DNA of 64,000 nucleotides from Nocardia miyunensis NBRC 108239 (GCF_001613065.1 NZ_BDBQ01000005.1:1-64000), one strand, 5' to 3'. Positions 41,383-50,911 are shown, numbered from the stretch's first letter. Numbers and translations are program-made. The notes: generated from the letters alone by a model not told the origin.

Positions 41383-42344
41383 CCGGCCTGCTCGGCACGT
41401 TCGGGCACCGGGGTTCCCACCGCCGAATACCGCAGATACATCAGTCTCGCGGCCTCGTGCCGGGACCGGCGGATGCCGTCCAGGATCAGGCCCGCGGTCC
41501 AGGCCAGACTGCCCAGCAGCAACAGCGTGAAGGCCAGGAACAGCGTGGGGAATCGCGGCACCGAGTGGATCTGATAGAACTGCACGATGATCGGCACGGT
41601 CAGGATGATCGAGATCAGCCAGGCCACCGTGCCGAACAGCCCGTAGAACGCGACCGGGCGCTCGTGCCGGGCCAGGCCGACGATCAGCGCCAGGATCTTG
41701 AAACCGTCGTGATAGGTGCGCAGTTTGCTCTCACTGCCCGCCGGGCGATCGCGGAAACCCACCGGGACCTGGGTCTGTGGCACTCGCAGGTGCAGTGAAT
41801 GCACCGTGAGCTCGGTTTCGATCTCGAATTCGCGCGAGACCGCCGGGAAACTCTTGACGAATCGGCGCGAGAACACCCGATAGCCCGAGAGCATGTCCTC
41901 GACGTTATCGCCGAACACCTTGCCCACGACGCCGTTGAGCACCTTGTTGCCCGTTTCGTGACCGGTGCGGTAGGCCGACGCGCCCGCGTCCTCGCGGCGA
42001 ACGCCCAGTACGTGGTCGTAGGGGCCGGCCAGCAGAGCCTCGATCATCCGGGGCGCGGCGGCGGCGTCGTAGGTGTCGTCGCCGTCGATCATCAGATAGA
42101 TGTCGGCCTCGATATCGGCGAAGGCACGCCGGACAACGTTGCCTTTCCCCTTGGTCGTCTCGGTACGTACGATCGCGCCCGCCTCGCGGGCCCGGTCGGC
42201 GGTGGCATCGGTGCTCAGGTTGTCGTAGACGTAGACGACGATGTCCGGCACGGCAGCCTTGAGGTCCTTGACGACCTTGGCCACCGCGGCCTCCTCGTTA
42301 TGGCACGGCACCACGGCGGCGATGCGAAATTCGGTGGGGTCCAC
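41379..42344 (-). CDS. GT2 polyprenyl-phosphate glycosyltransferase
   Basis: A 321-residue family-2 glycosyltransferase with two C-terminal membrane helices (about 225-245 and 265-285). The GT-A core has AAVVPCHNEEAAV, VYDNLSTDATAD, TKGKGNVVRRAF, the DXD-like LMIDGDDTYD and DMLSGYRVFSRRFVKSFP. This is the layout of DPM1/ArnC-like enzymes making polyprenyl-phosphate-linked sugars on the cytoplasmic face. GTG start at 42344. Coupled to the DUF2142 gene by a 4-nt overlap. Sugar specificity cannot be read from sequence. Confidence 0.85.
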   Translation of the reverse strand: MDPTEFRIAAVVPCHNEEAAVAKVVKDLKAAVPDIVVYVYDNLSTDATADRAREAGAIVRTETTKGKGNVVRRAFADIEADIYLMIDGDDTYDAAAAPRMIEALLAGPYDHVLGVRREDAGASAYRTGHETGNKVLNGVVGKVFGDNVEDMLSGYRVFSRRFVKSFPAVSREFEIETELTVHSLHLRVPQTQVPVGFRDRPAGSESKLRTYHDGFKILALIVGLARHERPVAFYGLFGTVAWLISIILTVPIIVQFYQIHSVPRFPTLFLAFTLLLLGSLAWTAGLILDGIRRSRHEAARLMYLRYSAVGTPVPERAEQAG

Positions 42345-42546
42345 CCCGTCAATCCCTCGGTATTTTGATCGGCCGACGAAATTACGAACAACGGGAGGCT
42401 ACAGGGCTCCCACGGGCCCCTCTCCTCGAACCCTGTATACGAGCTGTGCGGCCGAGCCCGGCCCGCGCCGGACCAGGGGCGACCCAGTGGTGGGAGCGCT
42501 ATTCGTGTGGATCGGGTACCGTCGCCGGGTGTCCCGGAGTGAGACA

Positions 42547-43038
42547 GTGACCGAGGAAACCGGGAGATCCGGTGATGCCATGCTCGGTAGGTTGATCGCC
42601 GCATTGCGTACCGGCGGAGCATTTCTGGTGGTCGGTGCGATCGGGTTCCTGGTCGACGCGGGTACCTACAACCTGCTGGTGTTCTGGGGCGGTCACGGCG
42701 TGCTGTACCACTCGCCGCTGGTCGCGAAGATCATCGCGATCGCGGTCGCGACCGTCGTCACCTATTTCGGCAACAAATGGTGGACGTTCGCGCACAAGAA
42801 GGGCGGCAGCGCGGCGCGCGAATACGTGCTGTACACGGTGTTCAATCTGATCGCCATCGCGTTGCAGCTCGGCTGCCTGGGGTTTTCCCGGTACGTGCTG
42901 CACCTGTCGACGCCGCTGTCGGACAACATTTCGGGCACACTCATCGGTCAGATCGTGGCCGTGATTTTTCGCTATTGGGCATACGACAAATTCGTGTTCA
43001 CCGGTGCGTCGGCGACCCAGCCCGCCACGGATGCGTGA
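42547..43038 (+). CDS. GtrA-family membrane protein (second copy)
   Basis: A 163-residue protein with four membrane helices: GAFLVVGAIGFLVDAGTYNL, VATVVTYFGNKWWTFAHKK, YTVFNLIAIALQLGCLGF and GQIVAVIFRYWAYDKFVF. GTG 42547 is preferred (GGAG 7 nt upstream); GTG 42529 is an alternative. It ends 66 bp before glfT2 on the same strand and is divergent from the GT2/DUF2142 operon, so it may move or position a polyprenyl-linked sugar for either system. Confidence 0.85.
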   Translation: MTEETGRSGDAMLGRLIAALRTGGAFLVVGAIGFLVDAGTYNLLVFWGGHGVLYHSPLVAKIIAIAVATVVTYFGNKWWTFAHKKGGSAAREYVLYTVFNLIAIALQLGCLGFSRYVLHLSTPLSDNISGTLIGQIVAVIFRYWAYDKFVFTGASATQPATDA

Positions 43039-43104
43039 GTCGGCGATAATGGTTGCCGCCGCACAGGAAACACCTAGCAGACGAAACACAGAGGGAAATC
43101 CAGT

Positions 43105-45000
43105 ATGGAACAGTCGGCTGGCCAGGCCGTGACCGAGAACGAACGCCCCGCCCCCGAGGTGCGGGCCGCGGAAAACCTGGCCCCGGACCGGATGGTGCTG
43201 GCGCGCGGCGTGTTCACCGGCCCGGCGCCCAAGATCAGCGACGAACTGTACGCGGTGGTCAAAGGCAAATCACAGCGCGAGCGACTGTCGTTACGGCTGG
43301 ACAAGGGCGCGAGCGCGCACACCAACACCTATTTCGGCCGGTTCGCGGCCAGTTACTGGCAGCGCTGGACGACCGTGACCGAGGTCGAGGTCGCGATGAC
43401 CCTCGAGGTTGGTGATCGGGCGCGCATTCGTCTGGCGGCGTCCGATATCGCCGGGCATCGCCGCATCATCGACTCCGCCGACGTGTCCGGCGACGGCCGG
43501 GTGGTGCTGCGCGCACCGCTGGACCAGTACGTCGACGGTGGTGCGCTGTGGCTCGAATTCGACGCTGTCGGTGGGGAACTCGGCATCACCGAACTGGCCT
43601 GGAGCGCGCCCGCGCCCGAACGCGTTCGTCCGGTGGCCATCGCGATCTGCACGTTCAACCGCGCGCAGGACTGCGCGCACACCGTCGCCGCGCTGGCCTC
43701 GGATCCGGTGGTGCTGTCCGCGCTGACCGCGGTGTACGTCGTGGATCAGGGCACCGACCTGGTCGAGAACCGCCCGCTGTATCAGGAGACCGCGCCGCGG
43801 TTCGGCGAGAAGCTGCACTACATCCGCCAGCCCAATCTCGGTGGCGCGGGCGGGTTCACCCGCGGACTGTACGAGGTGTCCGCGTCGGGCAGCTTCGCCG
43901 GTTCGGAGCACGCCGACATCATCCTGATGGACGACGACATTCTCTGCGAGCCGGAAACCGTTGTGCGACTTCGGGCTTTCGCCAATCTGACCGTGGAGCC
44001 GACGCTGGTCGGCGCGCAGATGCTGTTCCTGCTCAACCCCGACTACCTGAACGTCGGCGCGGAGGAGGTGCATCTGGGCGAGCTGAAGCATGGGCAGAAG
44101 GTGCCCAAGGCGCTGCGCAACACCAGCATGCTCAAGCGCAATCAGGAGCGTCGCGTCGACGCCGGCTACAACGCCTGGTGGACCTGCCTGATCCCGGCCG
44201 AGGTGGTGGACCGGATCGGACTTCCGGTGCCCGTCTTCTTCCAGTGGGACGACGTGGAATACGGCATCCGGGCCCGCGAGGCGGGTTTCGTGACGGTGAC
44301 GCTGCCGAACGCCGCGGTGTGGCACGCGGACTTCTACTGGAAGGATTACGACGACTGGGCGCGCTATTTCAGCATGCGCAATTCGCTCATCGTCGGATCG
44401 ATGCACGCCGATCTGGATCCCAAGGCGGTCACCCGCCAGCTGTTCCAGACCCTGGCCGAACATCTCGTCGCGATGCAGTACGGCCTGGTGCACACCACGT
44501 TGCAGGGCATCGAGGATTTCCTGAAGGGCCCGAAGGTGTTGCGGGACGGCGGAATCGACGCCCTCGCCGCCGCGCGCGGCACTCGCTCGGAGTACGAGGA
44601 GACGGTCAAGCATCCGGCCGCGACGGCCCCCGTCCGGTCCGCCGACATCCAGGTGCGCCGCGATACCGGAGAACCCAGCCGGCCCATGCTGGTGCTGGTC
44701 AAGCGCGCGATCCAGCAGTGGACCGGCCGCACCCAGCCCGGCCTCAAGGCCATCACCCGTGAGGACGCGCACTGGTGGCACGTGGCGCTGTTCGACCACG
44801 TCATGGTCACCGACGCCTCGCAGTCCGGTGTGCGAATCCGCAAGCGCGACAAGGCCAAGGCCCGCGCCCTGCTGCTGCGCACCATCCGCGTCCTGCGCCG
44901 CCTGCGCCGCGACCTGCCAGCCCTGAGCCGGCAGTACCGAGCCGCCATGCCCGAACTCACCAGCCGCGAGAATTGGGAACGCCTCTACGGCATCAAGTAA
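43105..45000 (+). CDS. glfT2: galactofuranosyltransferase GlfT2
   Basis: A 631-residue bifunctional UDP-galactofuranosyl transferase that polymerises the galactan with alternating beta-1,5 and beta-1,6 links. An N-terminal beta-barrel domain (about 1-170) precedes the GT-A domain (ICTFNRAQD). The metal-binding DDD is at residues 276-278, the catalytic-base motif WDDVEYG at 381-387 and the metal-binding His at 407 (WHADFYWKDYD), spaced as in M. tuberculosis GlfT2 (637 residues). C-terminal helices are Arg-rich and would sit on the membrane. ATG 43105 after GAGGGA. Confidence 0.96.
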   Translation: MEQSAGQAVTENERPAPEVRAAENLAPDRMVLARGVFTGPAPKISDELYAVVKGKSQRERLSLRLDKGASAHTNTYFGRFAASYWQRWTTVTEVEVAMTLEVGDRARIRLAASDIAGHRRIIDSADVSGDGRVVLRAPLDQYVDGGALWLEFDAVGGELGITELAWSAPAPERVRPVAIAICTFNRAQDCAHTVAALASDPVVLSALTAVYVVDQGTDLVENRPLYQETAPRFGEKLHYIRQPNLGGAGGFTRGLYEVSASGSFAGSEHADIILMDDDILCEPETVVRLRAFANLTVEPTLVGAQMLFLLNPDYLNVGAEEVHLGELKHGQKVPKALRNTSMLKRNQERRVDAGYNAWWTCLIPAEVVDRIGLPVPVFFQWDDVEYGIRAREAGFVTVTLPNAAVWHADFYWKDYDDWARYFSMRNSLIVGSMHADLDPKAVTRQLFQTLAEHLVAMQYGLVHTTLQGIEDFLKGPKVLRDGGIDALAAARGTRSEYEETVKHPAATAPVRSADIQVRRDTGEPSRPMLVLVKRAIQQWTGRTQPGLKAITREDAHWWHVALFDHVMVTDASQSGVRIRKRDKAKARALLLRTIRVLRRLRRDLPALSRQYRAAMPELTSRENWERLYGIK

Positions 45001-45016
45001 TTTCCGCCTCCCGGCG

Positions 45017-45041
45017 GGCCGGGGCCCTCGTGGCCCCGGCC
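45017..45041. terminator. bidirectional terminator hairpin
   Basis: GGCCGGGGCC (45017-45026) and GGCCCCGGCC (45032-45041) form a perfect 10-bp stem with a 5-nt loop, 16 bp after glfT2 and before the convergent TetR gene. Confidence 0.7.
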
Positions 45042-45093
45042 AGGAGTCGGCGTTGTCCGGGGTAGGCGTTCCTGGGTGCTGTGAGGGTCTGGC

Positions 45094-45693
45094 TCAGCGG
45101 CCAGTTCGCTTGGCGGTCAGCAGGATTCGGGCCGACTCCGCGATGTCTGCTGCCAGCCAAGGGGGTAGTTCCCCTTGGCGGGCGTGGCGGCGGAGGGTGG
45201 CGCCGGGGAGGTCGACTACGGCATTGGCTACGCGGTCCAGGTCGCGGGGGGCGGTGCTGTGGAAGAGTTCTCGGGTGAGGCGTTGGATGTGGGCGAACAG
45301 GGGGGCGTTCATCTCGTCGAGGCGGTGGCGCAGGTCGGATTCCGGTTCGCCGTCGAGCAGGTCGCGGGGGCGCAGCTGCAGGAGGAGTCTCGCGTCTTCC
45401 GGGAGGGCGCGGGCGAAATCTATTGTGGCAACGGCCATTCCGATCGCGGCCTCGAGCGGGTCGGGATGTTCCGCGGCGGTCAGGGCGCGGGCCTGGAAGC
45501 GTTCCAGGGCCCGGACCCACGTCGCGACCAGGACGCCGTTGCGATTGCCGAAGCGGTGGTAGAGCGTGCCCACCGGCGCGCCGCTGGCCGTCGCGATCGC
45601 GGCGACGCTGGCCGCGCGCGGGCCGTCCCGCAGCACCAGGCTGCGGGCGGCGTCCAGGATCGCGTCGGTGTCGTGCTTGCGGGGCGGGGCCAT
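45094..45693 (-). CDS. TetR-family regulator
   Basis: A 199-residue repressor: N-terminal helix-turn-helix (DAILDAARSLVLRDG, ASVAAIATASGAPVGTLYHRFGNRNGVL), then a helical ligand-binding domain. Lies downstream of glfT2 in convergent orientation and 91 bp downstream of the SDR gene end on the same strand, so SDR-TetR may be one transcript. The TATATGCAA palindrome upstream of the SDR is a candidate operator. Confidence 0.88.
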   Translation of the reverse strand: MAPPRKHDTDAILDAARSLVLRDGPRAASVAAIATASGAPVGTLYHRFGNRNGVLVATWVRALERFQARALTAAEHPDPLEAAIGMAVATIDFARALPEDARLLLQLRPRDLLDGEPESDLRHRLDEMNAPLFAHIQRLTRELFHSTAPRDLDRVANAVVDLPGATLRRHARQGELPPWLAADIAESARILLTAKRTGR

Positions 45694-45784
45694 CTACCAG
45701 TGCGTTCCTCGGTTTCGGAAGTCTGACGGCACCCCAGACTAGTCCGGCCCGGATCCCGCACGAGGTCCGGGCGCGGCCTGGCGA

Positions 45785-46633
45785 TTAGAGGAACAGGTCG
45801 GTGGTGAGCGGACCGTCGCCGGGGGTCACCCGGTACTTGTCCAGGTCGGTGATGCCGTGTTGGGCGAGCACCTCGTCATCGATGTAGAAGTTGCCGGTGG
45901 TGCTCTTGGCAGGGGAGGTCAGCACCAGGTACGCGGCGTCGGCGTAGATGTCGGGGGTGCGGGAGGAGGAGACCATCTCGTCGCCGCCGAGCAGATTGCG
46001 GACCGCGGCGGTGGCGATGGTGGTGCGCGGCCACAGCGAGTTCACCCCGATGCCGTACTTGCGCAGTTCCTCGGCCAAACCCAGTGTGGTGAGCGACATT
46101 CCGTACTTGGCGATGGTGTAGCCGAGCGAGGCCCCGGCCCACTTCGGGTCCAGGTTCAACGGCGGCGAAAGGGTCAGGATGTGCGGGTTGCGATCGGCCT
46201 CGGCCGAGGCCCGCAACGCCGGAATGCTCAGTTTGGACAGCAGGAAACTGCCGCGGCAGTTGATGTCCTGCATCAGGTCGTACTTCTTCATCGCGAGCTG
46301 CTCGGTGGGCGCGAGATCGATCGCCGAGGCGTTGTTCACCACGAGGTCGATACCGCCGAACCGCTCGACGGTCTCCTGCACCGCGCGGGCGACGCCCTCG
46401 TCGTCGCGCACATCGCCGACGAATTTGTGCACCGCCCCGCCGGCTTGTTCGAGTTCCGCGGCGGCGGTGTGGATGGTGCCGGGCAACTTGGGATGCGGCT
46501 GATCTGTCTTGGCGATCAGGGTGATGTTGGCCCCGTCGGCGGCGGCACGCTTGGCGATCTCGAGTCCGATACCCCGGCTGCCGCCGGACATGATCATGGT
46601 TCTGCCCGATAGCGGCTTTGCTGCGTTCGTCAT
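45785..46633 (-). CDS. short-chain dehydrogenase, HSDL2-like
   Basis: A 282-residue SDR. Cofactor motif SGGSRGIGLEIAKR (TGxxxGIG form), NNASAI, and YTIAKYGMS with the Tyr/Lys pair. The segment TLIAKTDQPHPKLPGTI is characteristic of the HSDL2 branch (hydroxysteroid dehydrogenase-like 2). ATG 46633 is used; the frame is open to 46765, but the family begins at MTNAAKPLSGRT. Possible substrates are steroid or acyl chain alcohols. Followed by the TetR gene on the same strand. Confidence 0.88.
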   Translation of the reverse strand: MTNAAKPLSGRTMIMSGGSRGIGLEIAKRAAADGANITLIAKTDQPHPKLPGTIHTAAAELEQAGGAVHKFVGDVRDDEGVARAVQETVERFGGIDLVVNNASAIDLAPTEQLAMKKYDLMQDINCRGSFLLSKLSIPALRASAEADRNPHILTLSPPLNLDPKWAGASLGYTIAKYGMSLTTLGLAEELRKYGIGVNSLWPRTTIATAAVRNLLGGDEMVSSSRTPDIYADAAYLVLTSPAKSTTGNFYIDDEVLAQHGITDLDKYRVTPGDGPLTTDLFL

Positions 46634-46736
46634 GCCTGTCTCCAATCTTCTCGGCGTCGCTCCCCTTCGATGATCTCGAACGAGCCGCCGCCGGTTGTCC
46701 GGATCGACTGAATCGCACAGTAGGCCACGCTCGGTG

Positions 46737-46758
46737 TATATGCAATCAGTTGCATATA
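46737..46758. promoter_or_regulatory. palindromic operator upstream of SDR
   Basis: TATATGCAA (46737-46745), spacer TCAG, TTGCATATA (46750-46758), perfect 9-bp arms in AT-rich DNA. A TetR-type dimer site is the natural reading, with the adjacent TetR gene as candidate regulator. Confidence 0.65.
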
Positions 46759-47080
46759 AAGTCACACTGTGCGAATTGGACCCGATTGCCCGACCGGGTA
46801 TGACGAAATCGAATGCTGGACAACAAGAGTCACCGGTGCACAGGCCGCCGATGTTGGTATCCGCCCGCGGCGGCGCGCATGCGAGAGCCCGGTGGGTGTC
46901 GCGATATCTGCGCCGCGTCCATACGGATCGCGCGGGCCGGGACCCAGCCGGTATCGAACAGCCGTGCTCACCCAGCGAAAAAACGGCTGTAGCCAGCCGT
47001 GTGGACAGGGGGCCGCGTCGACGGCGAGAACGTCGCCGGCGACCGGGCCAGTAGGGCGGTCCGGTGCCGGCGCGCGGGAC

Positions 47081-47176
47081 TCAGCGCGACGGGAAGCCGA
47101 GGGAGATATGTGCGGCGACGGGGGTCGCCTCACCACCTCGCAGCCCGGCCACCACTGTCCGGAAATTCGCCTTCAC
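47081..47176 (-). CDS. candidate small protein with strong SD
   Basis: A 31-residue ORF from GTG 47176, preceded by GGAGGTGA with a 5-nt spacer, an almost ideal Shine-Dalgarno site. The peptide begins MKANFRTVVAGLRGG and ends AAHISLGFPSR; no Cys, no membrane segment. It follows the Pro/Gln-rich membrane protein gene on the same strand by 90 bp. Could be a small protein, a leader peptide or chance. Confidence 0.35.
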   Translation of the reverse strand: MKANFRTVVAGLRGGEATPVAAHISLGFPSR

Positions 47177-47266
47177 GTATCTCACCTCCTGCTCTTCACT
47201 GGCTGCTGAACTGTGATACCTACTGTCGCAGTCCATTACGCGGACCGCAACGGAATTTCGCGTCGG

Positions 47267-48190
47267 CTACGCGGCCAGGCCGACGATGAGCTCGAGCAGG
47301 ATCAGCGCCGCCACGATGCCCCAGATGATGTACATGGCCGTGACGCCGGGCGTCTTCTGCGGCACCGGCCCGATGGCGCCCTGGAACATCCACATCACCG
47401 GTGAGCGGTAGTAGACCTTGGTGCTCTGTCCGTCGGCGACGGGCACGACCGCGTCGCCCGGGCCGTAATCCCAGAGCCATTTGGTCTTGACCTGCACATG
47501 GTACTGGCCCGCACCGACGGGGATATGCGTTGTGCCCCAACGTGATCCGGGCACCTCCTGCCCGTTCAGCAGAATCCGCGGACTGCTCAGCGCGAGCAGG
47601 ATCTGCAGCGGGTAGTACGACGACTCCACCACGATTCCCGGCGGTCCGGGCTGGGGCTGGAAGACAGCACCCTGCGGCGCAACGTAATTCGGCTGCGGGT
47701 ACGGATAGGGATTCGCCGGTGCGCCGCCGAACTGCTGCGGCACACCGGGATTCGGCGCACCGTAACCCTGCTGTGGGTACCCCTGCTGCGGAACGCCTTG
47801 CTGCGGGTAACCCGGCTGCGAAGTGCCTTGCTGGTCATACCCCTGCTGCGGAACGCCTTGCTGCGGATATCCCGGTTGTGATGTGCCCGGCTGGGGATAC
47901 CCGGGCTGCGGAACACCCTGCTGTGGATGACCCGGCTGGGGAATTCCGGGTGACGAAACGTTGTGCGGCTGTGGATAACCGGGCTGCTGATAGCCGACCT
48001 GCGGATACCCGGGCGTGGAATTACCCTGCGGCTGTGGGTAACCCGGCTGCGCGGCTGCCGCCTGACCCGGCTGTGCAGCACTCTGAGGACTGTGCCCATT
48101 GGACGATTGCGGGGCATCCGGACCGGGCTGTGGGCTGCTCGGCTGCCAGGGCCGGCCGTAGGGTGATTGTCCGCCGTAGGGATTGCTCAC
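47267..48190 (-). CDS. Pro/Gln/Gly-repeat protein with C-terminal TM
   Basis: A 307-residue protein. Residues 1-165 are low-complexity repeats built on (Q)PGYPQ(Q/P)G(V/T)-type units of 7-8 residues, repeated about a dozen times. A folded domain follows (about 175-275: [36 protein letters not shown]), then a single C-terminal membrane helix ([20 protein letters not shown]). GTG 48190 is chosen for GGAGG upstream and the MSNPYGG start. It follows glfT1 by 26 bp, so it is probably the last gene of the galactan export operon. Function unknown. Confidence 0.8.
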   Translation of the reverse strand: MSNPYGGQSPYGRPWQPSSPQPGPDAPQSSNGHSPQSAAQPGQAAAAQPGYPQPQGNSTPGYPQVGYQQPGYPQPHNVSSPGIPQPGHPQQGVPQPGYPQPGTSQPGYPQQGVPQQGYDQQGTSQPGYPQQGVPQQGYPQQGYGAPNPGVPQQFGGAPANPYPYPQPNYVAPQGAVFQPQPGPPGIVVESSYYPLQILLALSSPRILLNGQEVPGSRWGTTHIPVGAGQYHVQVKTKWLWDYGPGDAVVPVADGQSTKVYYRSPVMWMFQGAIGPVPQKTPGVTAMYIIWGIVAALILLELIVGLAA

Positions 48191-48216
48191 GGCCGTGCCT
48201 CCAAGAAAATGCTGGT

Positions 48217-49170
48217 CTATCCAGGTTTGTGGAATTGCTCGCGCCGCCCGAGTCGCCGCAGGCGCAACCATTCTCGCAGACCCGCCGGATCTTTCTGCTG
48301 CACAAGGAAGAACCAGGAGAACCGGGCCCACTCCTGCGGCAGCAGCTTGCGCATACCCGGCTGCGACATGAGATATCCGCGATTGCGGTAGGTGAAGTAC
48401 CGCTTCACCGGATCGTCCGGATACTGGGTGTGCATGCGGCCGCCCAGAATCGGCTTGAACTCCGCGGATCCGTTGGGATGCAGATAGGCCGTGCGCAGAC
48501 AGGTACCGAACGGCAGACCCGACCGCACCAGCCGCCGATGCACCTCCACCTCGTCACCGCGCACGAACAACCGCAGATCCGGCACGCCGATCACATCGAC
48601 CGCGCGGGCGGAGATCAGCGCGCCGTTGAACAGCGAGGCGATACCGGGCAGCAGATCCTCGTCGCCGTCCGCGGAGGTGTACAGCTCCGAACGCCGCCGC
48701 CGCCACACCACCCCGCGGCGCAGCGGGAAGGCCAGCTGATCCGGATCGTCGATATCGCACACCACCGGGGACACCTCGGCCAGGCCGTGCGCCGTCGCGC
48801 AGTCGGCCAGCGTGGCCAGCACCTCGGGCCCCTCGGGACGTCCGTCGTCGTCGGCCAGCCACACCCAGTCCGCGCCGAGCGTCAGCGCGTGCAGCATGCC
48901 CAGCGCGAAACCGCCCGCGCCGCCGAGGTTGTGTTCGGACCCCAGATAGGTCGACTCCACCGGCTGCTCGCGCACCAGCTCGCCGACCTCTGGCTCGTTG
49001 GCGTTGTCCACGACGATGAGGTGATCGATCGGACGCGTCTGCGCGGTGAGTACCTTCAACGATTCGGCGAGTAGTTCGCGACGCTTGTGCGTGACGACCA
49101 CCGCGACGATCCGGGACGTCGAATCGGGGCCGGTCAGCCGCACACCCTCACCCGAGACCTGATCACTCAT
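48217..49170 (-). CDS. glfT1: galactofuranosyltransferase GlfT1
   Basis: A 317-residue GT2 enzyme that adds the first galactofuranoses to the rhamnosyl linker on decaprenyl-PP. Core motifs: [33 protein letters not shown] and the metal-binding [11 protein letters not shown]; the [12 protein letters not shown] motif marks the acceptor region. The position beside the Wzm/Wzt-like exporter matches Rv3781-Rv3783. Its ATG overlaps the ATPase stop (ATGA). Confidence 0.93.
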   Translation of the reverse strand: MSDQVSGEGVRLTGPDSTSRIVAVVVTHKRRELLAESLKVLTAQTRPIDHLIVVDNANEPEVGELVREQPVESTYLGSEHNLGGAGGFALGMLHALTLGADWVWLADDDGRPEGPEVLATLADCATAHGLAEVSPVVCDIDDPDQLAFPLRRGVVWRRRRSELYTSADGDEDLLPGIASLFNGALISARAVDVIGVPDLRLFVRGDEVEVHRRLVRSGLPFGTCLRTAYLHPNGSAEFKPILGGRMHTQYPDDPVKRYFTYRNRGYLMSQPGMRKLLPQEWARFSWFFLVQQKDPAGLREWLRLRRLGRREQFHKPG

Positions 49171-49982
49171 GAACGATTGTGCTCCAGTTCCCGTGCGAGT
49201 TCGCGCTGTATCTGGGCGACATGGTCACCGGCCTCCGGACCCTCGTAGGCCCGCACCACTTCCTCGATGCCGCCGCGCATCCGCACCGTGCCGTGATCGA
49301 TCCAGATCGCGGAATCGCAGAGCTGAGCGAGGAATTCGTTGGAATGGCTGCAGAACACGAGGATGCCCGAGCGAGCCACCAGATCGCGCAGCCGGTTGCG
49401 CGCCTTCTTCAGGAATTCCGCGTCGACCGCGCCGATGCCCTCGTCCAGCAGCAGGATCTCCGGGTCGATGGAGGTCACCACGCCCATCGCCAGCCGCACC
49501 CGCATACCGGTCGAATAGGTGCGCAGCGGCATGTTCAGGTATTCGCCGAGTTCGGTGAATTCGGCGATCTCGTCCACCTTCGCCAGCATCTGCTTGCGCG
49601 TCTGCCCGAGGAACAGCCCGCGGATGATGATGTTCTCGTAGCCGGAGATCTCCGGGTCCATCCCGACGCCCAGATCGAAGACCGGCGCCACCCGTCCGCG
49701 CACCTGCGCACTGCCGCGGGTGGGTTCGTAGATGCCCGAAAGCAGCCGCAGCAGAGTCGATTTGCCCGCGCCGTTGTGCCCGACGAGCCCGACGCGGTCG
49801 CCCTCGCGGAAGGACAGGGTGATCTCGCGCAACGCCTCGACCACCACCACGTCGGATTGATTGCGTCCGATCGCGCCGCCCGCCTTGCCCAGGAACGCCT
49901 TCTTCAGCGATCGCGACTTGGCGTCGAAGATCGGGAATTCCACCCATGCGTCATGGGTATCGATGCTCACTCGCTCGGTCAT
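49167..49982 (-). CDS. galactan ABC exporter ATPase (RfbE/Wzt-like)
   Basis: A 271-residue ABC ATPase for lipid-linked galactan export. Walker A GLVGHNGAGKST, signature YSTGMRVRLAMG, Walker B EILLLDEG, and the H-loop SHSNEFL. ATG 49982 (MTERVSIDTHD) gives the family length (M. tuberculosis Rv3781, 273); the frame is open to 51275 through the permease but that is a shadow. Works with the permease at 49991-50911. Confidence 0.93.
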   Translation of the reverse strand: MTERVSIDTHDAWVEFPIFDAKSRSLKKAFLGKAGGAIGRNQSDVVVVEALREITLSFREGDRVGLVGHNGAGKSTLLRLLSGIYEPTRGSAQVRGRVAPVFDLGVGMDPEISGYENIIIRGLFLGQTRKQMLAKVDEIAEFTELGEYLNMPLRTYSTGMRVRLAMGVVTSIDPEILLLDEGIGAVDAEFLKKARNRLRDLVARSGILVFCSHSNEFLAQLCDSAIWIDHGTVRMRGGIEEVVRAYEGPEAGDHVAQIQRELARELEHNRS

Positions 49983-49990
49983 GTGGCCCT

Positions 49991-50911
49991 TTACACCCAG
50001 TACGGGACGCGAGAACGGAATTGCTTCATGGCAAGTAGCGCCACTGCCCAGCCCACCACGGTGATGCCCAGCACCACAACCCAGCTCAGCAGGCTCGACG
50101 GCTCGCCGAGCAGCGGCGCGCGCACGATCTCCAGATAGTGGTAGGTGGGAATGATCTCGATCAGCCGGGCGCGTTCGCCGATCGAACCGGTGTGGTCGGC
50201 GAGCGATTTGGTATTCCACATCACCGGTGTCAGCACGAACAGCATCAGCGTCATACTGCTCAGGATCGGCGCGATATCCCGGTAGCGGGTGGCGAAGATG
50301 CCGAACACCAGCGAGACCCACATCGCGTTGAGGAAGATCAGCGCGATCGCCGGAATCGCCAGCAGCACAGTCCAATGCAGGTGATGCCACAGGCCCGAGG
50401 CCGGGATCAGAATCGCGTAGATGATCAGGTTGTGGGCGAAGAAGAGCAACTGCCGCCACACCAACCGGTAGACGTGCACGCTCAGCGCCGAGGGGAGTTG
50501 TTTGATCAACCCCTCGTTGGCGATGAAGATCTCCGAACCTTCCAGAATGCTGTTCTGGATGATGTTCCAGGTGATCAGGCCGACCGTCACATAGGCCACG
50601 TACGCGCGTAGATCCTGACCGAGCAGCGTCGAGTACAGGATCGCCATCGCGCCCGCCTGCACCGCGGTCGCGATGGTGATCCAGAACGGGCCGAGCACCG
50701 ATCTGCGGTATCGCTGTTTGATGTCCTGCCAGCCCAGGGACAGCCATAGCTCGCGCTGGGAGAAGCCGTCGCGCAGATCCTTGAACGCACGCCGGAACGA
50801 TTGGGAGTCGGACACTATGGGTACCGAGACGTCGGCCGGGCTCTGCTCGGCGGTCGCCGACTCGGCAGGGGCAGCTGCGGGCACAGTGCTCGACTGTAGC
50901 CGACGGTGCAC
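49991..50911 (-). CDS. galactan ABC exporter permease (RfbD/Wzm-like)
   Basis: A 306-residue ABC-2 permease with six membrane helices. The amphipathic entry helix ELWLSLGWQDIKQRYRRSVLGPFW, the sequence VTVGLITWNIIQNSILEGS and the closing AMKQFRSRVPYWV are typical of Wzm-like O-antigen/galactan exporters. GTG 50911 is annotated; the first 30 residues are low-complexity and a later GTG near 50884 is possible. Starts 29 bp after bpa. Confidence 0.9.
   Translation of the reverse strand: MHRRLQSSTVPAAAPAESATAEQSPADVSVPIVSDSQSFRRAFKDLRDGFSQRELWLSLGWQDIKQRYRRSVLGPFWITIATAVQAGAMAILYSTLLGQDLRAYVAYVTVGLITWNIIQNSILEGSEIFIANEGLIKQLPSALSVHVYRLVWRQLLFFAHNLIIYAILIPASGLWHHLHWTVLLAIPAIALIFLNAMWVSLVFGIFATRYRDIAPILSSMTLMLFVLTPVMWNTKSLADHTGSIGERARLIEIIPTYHYLEIVRAPLLGEPSSLLSWVVVLGITVVGWAVALLAMKQFRSRVPYWV

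Larger units (their letters stand above)
46634..47266. other. 633-bp gap with operator and one small ORF
   Basis: Contains the TATATGCAA palindrome (46737-46758) about 104-125 bp upstream of the SDR start and a 31-codon minus-strand ORF at 47081-47176. Other frames here overlap in several registers and look random. Confidence 0.5.
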
